Assembly: GCF_000516985.1 (NCBI RefSeq)
Contig: NW_006917094.1
Coordinates: 1,302,001-1,366,000 of the forward strand
DNA length: 64,000 nt
Source of the DNA: Pestalotiopsis fici W106-1
Lineage: Eukaryota; Ascomycota; Sordariomycetes; Amphisphaeriales; Sporocadaceae
Reading direction: 5' to 3'
Below the pieces are notes generated by a model. It ran no database searches, was not told the DNA's origin, and saw only the letters and a program-made list of their open reading frames with translations. This document shows, in pieces, positions 59,188 to 64,000 of this stretch (the stretch's first letter is position 1; the number at the start of each line of letters is the position of its first letter). Position numbers and translations under genes: made by a program.

Positions 59188-60063
59188 ATGTCGTCCGTTC
59201 AGCTATCTTTCTCTCTCCGCGTTTCTTCCGGCGTCAAGTCCGTCCATTTGCTTGGATCCTGGGACAACTACGTCGGCCAACTCCCGCTCGCCAAGGACAA
59301 GTCTTCCTCTAAGTCCGGCTCGTGGAAGGGCACATTCAAGTTCTCAGGCACCCTTGAGGCTGGTCAGCGATACTGGTACTACTACATCATCGATGGCTAC
59401 CACGTCTCGCACAACCCCAGTGAGGCCTCGACCGTCGAGCCCACCACTGGCCGTGCCCTGAACATCCTTGACGTCCCCAAGGACAAGCACAGCAAGTCTT
59501 CCTCCAAGTCGCACAGCTCCTCCAAGAGCTCGTCAAAGCACTCGTCTTCCAAGGACAAGGACTCCAAGCACCGATCTTCCAAGCGCAGCTCCCTCGCCGT
59601 TGACATCCCCAAGGGCCGTCCTCTCTCCACCTCGCAGATCAAGGCACCCAAGCCAATCTCGCCTCATGCCACCCGTCACATCCTCGATGCTGACTACTGC
59701 GACGAGGACACCATTGAGGAGCTCACCGCCCGCTTCGGCAGTGCCGGTATCGACGAGGAGGAGTTCATCACCGACTTCTCCAGCTCTCCCGTCTCGTCGT
59801 CCGGATCCAGCCTGTCCTACCGCTCCGACAGCTCTTCGCCCAACTCGTCGCTCTCCGGCTACAGCACACCCAGCTCCGACTGCAGCAACTGCACCTGCGA
59901 GCGCTACGGCATCACTCGCAAGGGCGACCGTGTCAAGATCGACTGTGGTGGTGCCCGATGCGGTTACAGCGACTCTGAGAGCTCCTGCTCCAGCGGCGAC
60001 GAGTCCGAGGAGGAGTACGTCTCCCAGGGCTCCCGCCGCAACGGCATGGTCGTGCGTGCGTAA
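59188..60063 (+). CDS. AMPK/CBM48-type carbohydrate-binding-like protein, 291 aa
   Basis: This is an intronless frame. Residues 1-95 form an E-set/CBM48 glycogen-binding-like domain (VSSGVKSVHLLGSWDNYVGQ, GSWKGTFKFSGTLEAGQRYW, YYYIIDGYHVSHNP). This is the domain found in AMPK beta subunits and in yeast Crp1/Mdg1. Residues 105-140 are an almost pure Ser/Lys tract. A conserved-looking centre (KPISPHATRHILDADYCDEDTIEEL) follows, then Ser repeats. A Cys-bearing C terminus (DCSNCTCERYGI, KIDCGGARCGYSD) could bind a metal. Codon use is strongly biased to C-ending codons, suggesting high expression. It is probably a cytosolic glycogen-related or signalling adaptor; the exact role is unknown. Confidence 0.82.
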   Translation: MSSVQLSFSLRVSSGVKSVHLLGSWDNYVGQLPLAKDKSSSKSGSWKGTFKFSGTLEAGQRYWYYYIIDGYHVSHNPSEASTVEPTTGRALNILDVPKDKHSKSSSKSHSSSKSSSKHSSSKDKDSKHRSSKRSSLAVDIPKGRPLSTSQIKAPKPISPHATRHILDADYCDEDTIEELTARFGSAGIDEEEFITDFSSSPVSSSGSSLSYRSDSSSPNSSLSGYSTPSSDCSNCTCERYGITRKGDRVKIDCGGARCGYSDSESSCSSGDESEEEYVSQGSRRNGMVVRA

Positions 60064-60838
60064 ATGGCCCAATCACTGGAGGGGTCCAAACAGGAAATCA
60101 ACGCTTGGTCGACTCTGTGCCATCAAGGCCAGAATTAATACAACAATAGAAGAGAGAAGAAGGCCGTTCACATTCATTTACGAGCGCCTACCGATAATAC
60201 CATCGTGTATGGCTGCTTGTCTTGTTGCTTATTGCATCCCTCACATGTAGGATTTTGCGAGTGCGTCAAGCCGGTCTTGTCGCTTCGCACCTCGTGTGCG
60301 CCCAATGGGTCGATGCTGCGGCCCCCACGATCATGGAGATGCCTGCATCTTTTCATGGTCGTGTGATTGTCTACTTTTGTTCTGACAATTCATCCAGAGC
60401 ACGGGGAGAACATTGCTGTCGTCTTTTGGATGGCTACAATTGAGTTCACCCGACCTGCTCTGCAGCAACACGGCGAACCTCATCTTCAATGGAGATGAGG
60501 CTTGCAGGTGGTTGTTTTGACAATATGTGGTCTCGGACTAACTGATGGAAAGTCTGGGCATGCCACTGTGATGAAGTAATAGGGGATGATGGCAGAACGG
60601 TACTATGAGTGCCGATATATCTAGTAGTTATAGATGACCATTGAATCTAAACACTTGTCTGCCTAAATATCTTTTTCCCAGACCTGCCAAGTGACAAGAC
60701 AAGAAGCTGCATTGACCTGTTAATAGCGAAGCAACCAAAATGACTGCTCGGATTCCGGGTCATGGTGCACTCTTGTTCGGGGACATTGAGGCAGCCCACT
60801 CACTAATTGGTGGCATTCAGATGATAGATAATGACAGG
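60064..60838. other. Convergent intergenic stretch
   Basis: This contains the 3' region of the CBM48 gene and of the DUF6594 gene. Nothing else was recognised. Confidence 0.5.
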
Positions 60839-61771
60839 CTAAACAGAAGTGGTGATACTATTGCTATCCACGTTCAATCCCACAAAGACCACCAAGACTG
60901 CGGCGTAAGCTGCGGTACTTGCCATGACATCCATGGGTTTCGTAAGCAAAAGAGCCATCAAGAATCCAAAGACAAAGATAAACACCGTAGTGGAGACAAG
61001 CACCGTGTATAATGTGTTGTGTAGAACCATCAACCACATGGGCCCAACGAGGAAGATACCGCCGAGCCCAGCAAGGACGATACGGTCCCGAAACGCCCTC
61101 CAACGGGTATTTCTGCGATTTTCAGTTCTTGTTCCGCCAACGGGTGTGGGCCGCACCGATGCATTCTCCCATTCCTCGAAAGACTTCAGCTGCTTCAAGG
61201 GGTCCTCTGCCCTTTCTCGATATTTCATCGCAATGTCGAACATACAGCGCTCGATGTAGTGCTCGCCAGTGATGATGAAAGGGTCATAGGTTTGATCCTT
61301 AAATCTCCCCATATAATCATAGTCTTGCAAAGCTTGTACTGCGTAAGATGATCAGCAAGGTTAGAGTAAGTGTTTGTTGTCTCGTGTCATGAGTGTTCTA
61401 AATAATTGTGACTCCCCTTCGGAAAGAAGGAGGGGGGGGGGGGGGGGGGAGGGGGACCAGAAACTTACCATATCGTCTCAGATCTTCGGCCACCCTGAAG
61501 GCTCCGAAGCCCTGTAGCGAAGATCGATCGTATGCTGTAGGAGTTTACGCTGTAGCTGGCGCAGATATATCCTCTGAAGCTCGGTCAGATATATACGGTA
61601 ACTGTGTCCGCGGCCCTTAGGATGTTCAAGCTTGTGTATCAAGTTGTCTCTGTGATGAGTTCTGATCCAGGAGTCGTCTGCAAAATCAAATATACCACTT
61701 TGAATTTTCGGGCCGAGTTCGACATCATCCTGCCCTCCATTCTTATCCCGGGCGGCTGTTCTGTGAAACAT
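60839..61771 (-). pseudogene. DUF6594 membrane protein with a one-base frameshift
   Basis: Exon 1 is about 61771-61469 and exon 2 is 61339-60839; the 129-bp intron carries an 18-base C run on the coding strand. Exon 2 encodes the DUF6594 core: QALQDYDYMGRF, DPFIITGEHYIERC, and two or three C-terminal membrane helices (IVLAGLGGIFLVGPMWLMVL, VFIFVFGFLMALLL, STAAYAAVLVVFVGL). Exon 1 supplies the helical LTELQRIYLRQLQRKLLQ part. However, its frame runs into a TGA after SEPSGWPKI, while DLRRY, which must join exon 2, is in the next frame. One base is missing at about 61482-61490. This is either a young pseudogene or a sequence error. DUF6594 proteins are fungus-specific and of unknown function. 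Confidence 0.68.
61432..61449. repeat. 18-base poly-G run inside the DUF6594 intron
   Basis: This is a pure G run on the plus strand (C on the coding strand), close to the suspected frameshift. Such runs are prone to polymerase slippage and to assembly errors. Confidence 0.9.
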
Positions 61772-62247
61772 GACTGCACCTAACAGCTGCGTTCTTGGTC
61801 CGCGAAGCTGCTGTTTATTCACACTTCTAGTATTAGTGGGTATTCGCAAGCATTCTTATGGCGGGGTGTAATACCTTATATGAAGATAGAAATGGGAATG
61901 AGCGTGACTGCCCATTATTTCTTCTTGGTCCTCGAGCCAATCATTTTGTAGATACGTCGCACTGCTGCATTCAGCTGAGGCTGTGCTGCATATTGGGTTG
62001 GAAGTGGATATGCCAATCACCAAAGGCAACAAGCTTGACCGCCACCATGGACTGCAGGCTGTCGCGCAACAGTCACAATTCGCAATCTCGCAGCTTTCTA
62101 AGAGCGGTCGGCTTTGGTGGATAAGTATCACTCCTATCCCTAATTCTCACAGACCTTTTAATCCATTAGACTACACTGAATCTTCCTCAGCTTGCAACGA
62201 TATCAGTCCACCACCCGCATTATTGAGTTCACTTGCCTTGACTTGCA
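61772..62247. other. Divergent intergenic stretch
   Basis: This is the shared upstream region of the DUF6594 gene and the small unknown gene. No site was recognised. Confidence 0.45.
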
Positions 62248-62793
62248 ATGAAACTCCTCCTCGATGCTACAATTGATAAGAATCGACGGCTATGTATCGC
62301 CGTTTCACACAAAGGTGTTGCGGCGAACTGGTACAATTATGTGCTGCAGCTGGCGGAACTGCGACAGGCATTTCCGCCAGAGCATGAATGGGAAATTGCC
62401 CTCGAGGACAACCAAATTTTCATCAATCTTCCGCAATGTATCAAAACCGTCGAACTACCCGATTATGATGTCGAGCTCACCATCCTGGATGATCAACAAG
62501 CAAAGATGTGGGAGAAGTTGATGTTGCTGTGGAATCCAATGTCGAAAGACCGCTCATTTACTCTCAATCGATCTCTCACGTTGGAGGGACTAGAGAAACA
62601 GATGGGCAGCTTTCCAGGCAAGAAGAAAAACGGTGTCCGAATTAGATTACATCCAGCATGGGAGCCAACTTCCTCAAAAATAAAGGCAGAAAAGGCAATC
62701 CCTTTTCTTCGAAGGAGAGGAGGGGGCGTGGGGGCGTTTGTAGCAAAAATCCTAAATGCTGCGCAAAAGCTTATGCAGGCAACCATAAATTGA
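62248..62793 (+). CDS. Unrecognised small protein, 181 aa
   Basis: This is one open frame from ATG (MKLLLDATIDKNRRL). I do not recognise the family. The first 110 residues look globular (alternating hydrophobic strands such as HEWEIALEDNQIFINLP and YDVELTILDD). The C terminus is basic with a GGGVGAFVAKILNAAQKLM segment that could be an amphipathic helix. There is no clear signal peptide. It lies divergent from the DUF6594 gene and upstream of the CorA-like remnant. It may be an accessory-genome gene or the front part of a decayed larger gene. Confidence 0.5.
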   Translation: MKLLLDATIDKNRRLCIAVSHKGVAANWYNYVLQLAELRQAFPPEHEWEIALEDNQIFINLPQCIKTVELPDYDVELTILDDQQAKMWEKLMLLWNPMSKDRSFTLNRSLTLEGLEKQMGSFPGKKKNGVRIRLHPAWEPTSSKIKAEKAIPFLRRRGGGVGAFVAKILNAAQKLMQATIN

Positions 62794-63179
62794 CCCATCA
62801 TAAGTTATCGTTCAATTGCGCGTTGATTGGATGTCTATTGAGTTATATTTTAATACATCGACACCATTCTTTATTTTGTCTTGCTAAGGACGCGAGGTAG
62901 AATGGTTTCATCCTCGGAATTTTAGCTGAACTCTTTGAGATAGCCAGCTGCTCTGGACTATACAGAGACGCAGGGGCAACTGGAGCAGACCTTATAACAT
63001 CGTTTGTTCGGAAGGTAGAGTATGACCTCTAGCAAGCTATGAAGATATTACACGTGCAACTATTAGCGAGGAAGAACGGCGCCCAGTATCGACAAGAGCG
63101 AGCCAAGAATCAATCTTCCGTGGTATGTCCAGAACCGTTGATGGCATACAAATAGAAACACGCCATATCTTGCTTCATT
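62794..63179. other. Gene-free stretch with possible decayed exon
   Basis: The frame at about 63060-63119 (ARKNGAQYRQERAKNQSS) followed by GTATGT and an ACATAG at 63193-63198 could be an upstream exon of the CorA-like remnant. Otherwise nothing was recognised. Confidence 0.35.
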
Positions 63180-63430
63180 ACTGACAAGTTTACATAGGGA
63201 TCTTTAACCAGATTACCCTAAAGGACACCCATGCTAGTTTCGAGGATAGCGACACGATGAAGACTATAGCAGCCATGACCATGTTCTTCCTTGCGGTGAC
63301 CTTTGCCACCTTGTTTGCCGCCCCAATGCTTGATTGGACGGACGAGCGAGTCGGTTCTGACCACTTTTGAATTTACTGGGTCTTTACGCTCCCGTTCACA
63401 GCCTTGCGTTTAGTCTTCCATAAAGGGTAG
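63180..63430 (+). pseudogene. Remnant of a CorA-like C-terminal membrane segment
   Basis: After an acceptor-like CATAG the frame reads IFNQITLKDTHASFEDSD, then MKTIAAMTMFFLAVTFATLF, then AAPMLDW. This is the signature of the paired membrane helices at the end of many fungal CorA-like and ankyrin proteins. It continues with DHF, then a TGA, then IYWVFTLPFTALRL. The TGA (at 63368-63370) sits where the family has a Trp, as expected from a single G-to-A change. No intact N-terminal part is nearby. Confidence 0.6.
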
Positions 63431-64000
63431 CAGATTAATAATTCGATGGCTCCGTTGGACAGCTTCTGGCCAAAACTTGGAGGTGTCGTTCCGGTAGCTC
63501 ATCCGGAGAGCCGTAGTCAGATCACAATCGATCCAATAATGTAGTGATGGTGTCGAGTATCAAGGTTGCTGTGTGGCCAGAACATCGCGAATGTCTAGTC
63601 AGAAATGTTGACAGAAGACTAAGCTTCTCCTTATCAACTAAGCAGATGATGTGTCGTTTTATCGGGGCGTTTGCTGTTGATGCACACTCGCATAGATGAG
63701 CGATGGTCTAGAAATCCATCAAATATAAATCTTGGCGCAAGCAGAATAGATCTTAGCACAATTGACACACATATTACAACTGAACAAAGAATTATCGACG
63801 AATCTCGAGAGTCAAGACAGTGAGACCAGAGATACTGGATCCTTTTTGGGACCTTTGAATGGCAACGTGTAAGAACCGCTATCATTCGCTGGTCGGTTTA
63901 TTGATCGCCATACAATGGTGGGGTAGCTGTTTGCTTCACCGCGAGTGGCGGGGTAATTGCGACCGTAGCTATGTACTCCGTACCTAATTGTGGCCGTGGA
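63431..64000. other. Right-edge gene-free stretch
   Basis: This is relatively AT-rich sequence with only one short minus-strand frame (63634-63885) of no recognisable family. Nothing else was seen. Confidence 0.45.

Noticed and set aside
1..64000. CRISPR arrays, insertion sequences, rRNA genes
   Set aside because: No regularly spaced repeats, transposase frames or rRNA-like sequence were seen; the sequence is eukaryotic.

Overview
The window looks like about 64 kb of a filamentous ascomycete genome (Pezizomycotina, probably a Sordariomycete; the rank below phylum is inferred). The reasons are short 50-130 bp spliceosomal introns with GT(A)AG-type donors and CTAAC-like branch points, genes on both strands with no operons, and several fungus-restricted families: HeLo, DUF6590, DUF6594, TinA/ADIP, SIN-type Cdc14 and Pex23/24 dysferlin peroxins. 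Gene starts and introns were worked out by hand from open frames, splice signals and family conservation.

Left arm (1-8.2 kb) is the accessory and most interesting part. It holds a C2H2 zinc-finger protein (1530-4507, +), a HET-s-like HeLo-domain protein (6287-5170, -) and a divergent DUF6590-like protein (7128-8180, +). The HeLo protein ends in two 19-residue pseudo-repeats that look like an HRAM amyloid (prion-forming) motif. The N terminus of the DUF6590-like protein is Gly/Asn/His-rich and could be a second prion-like tail. This pair is my candidate for an undescribed amyloid-signalled cell-fate module.

Central part (10.4-31.2 kb): a TinA/ADIP-like coiled-coil protein, an FAD amine (polyamine) oxidase, a secreted Cys-rich osmotin/thaumatin-like protein, a 3.3 kb gene-free stretch with a 100-N assembly gap, the autophagy lipid-transfer protein Atg2 (with a GC-AG intron), an SDR oxidoreductase and a family 8 glycosyltransferase.

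Right-centre (32.4-49.5 kb): a decayed GH13 alpha-amylase, a mitochondrial carrier, ribosomal protein L22, a membrane-anchored aldehyde dehydrogenase, an unrecognised 403-residue protein, a mitochondrial membrane protein of unknown role, exosome subunit Rrp4, a dysferlin-domain peroxin and geranylgeranyl diphosphate synthase. Most of these are housekeeping genes.

Right arm (51.9-64 kb): SIN component Cdc14, a Cys-rich single-pass membrane protein, an HD phosphohydrolase and a CBM48/AMPK-type protein. It ends in a degraded accessory patch (60.8-63.5 kb) with a frameshifted DUF6594 gene, a small unknown ORF and a remnant of a CorA-like membrane segment. No tRNA, rRNA, CRISPR array or intact transposon was recognised.
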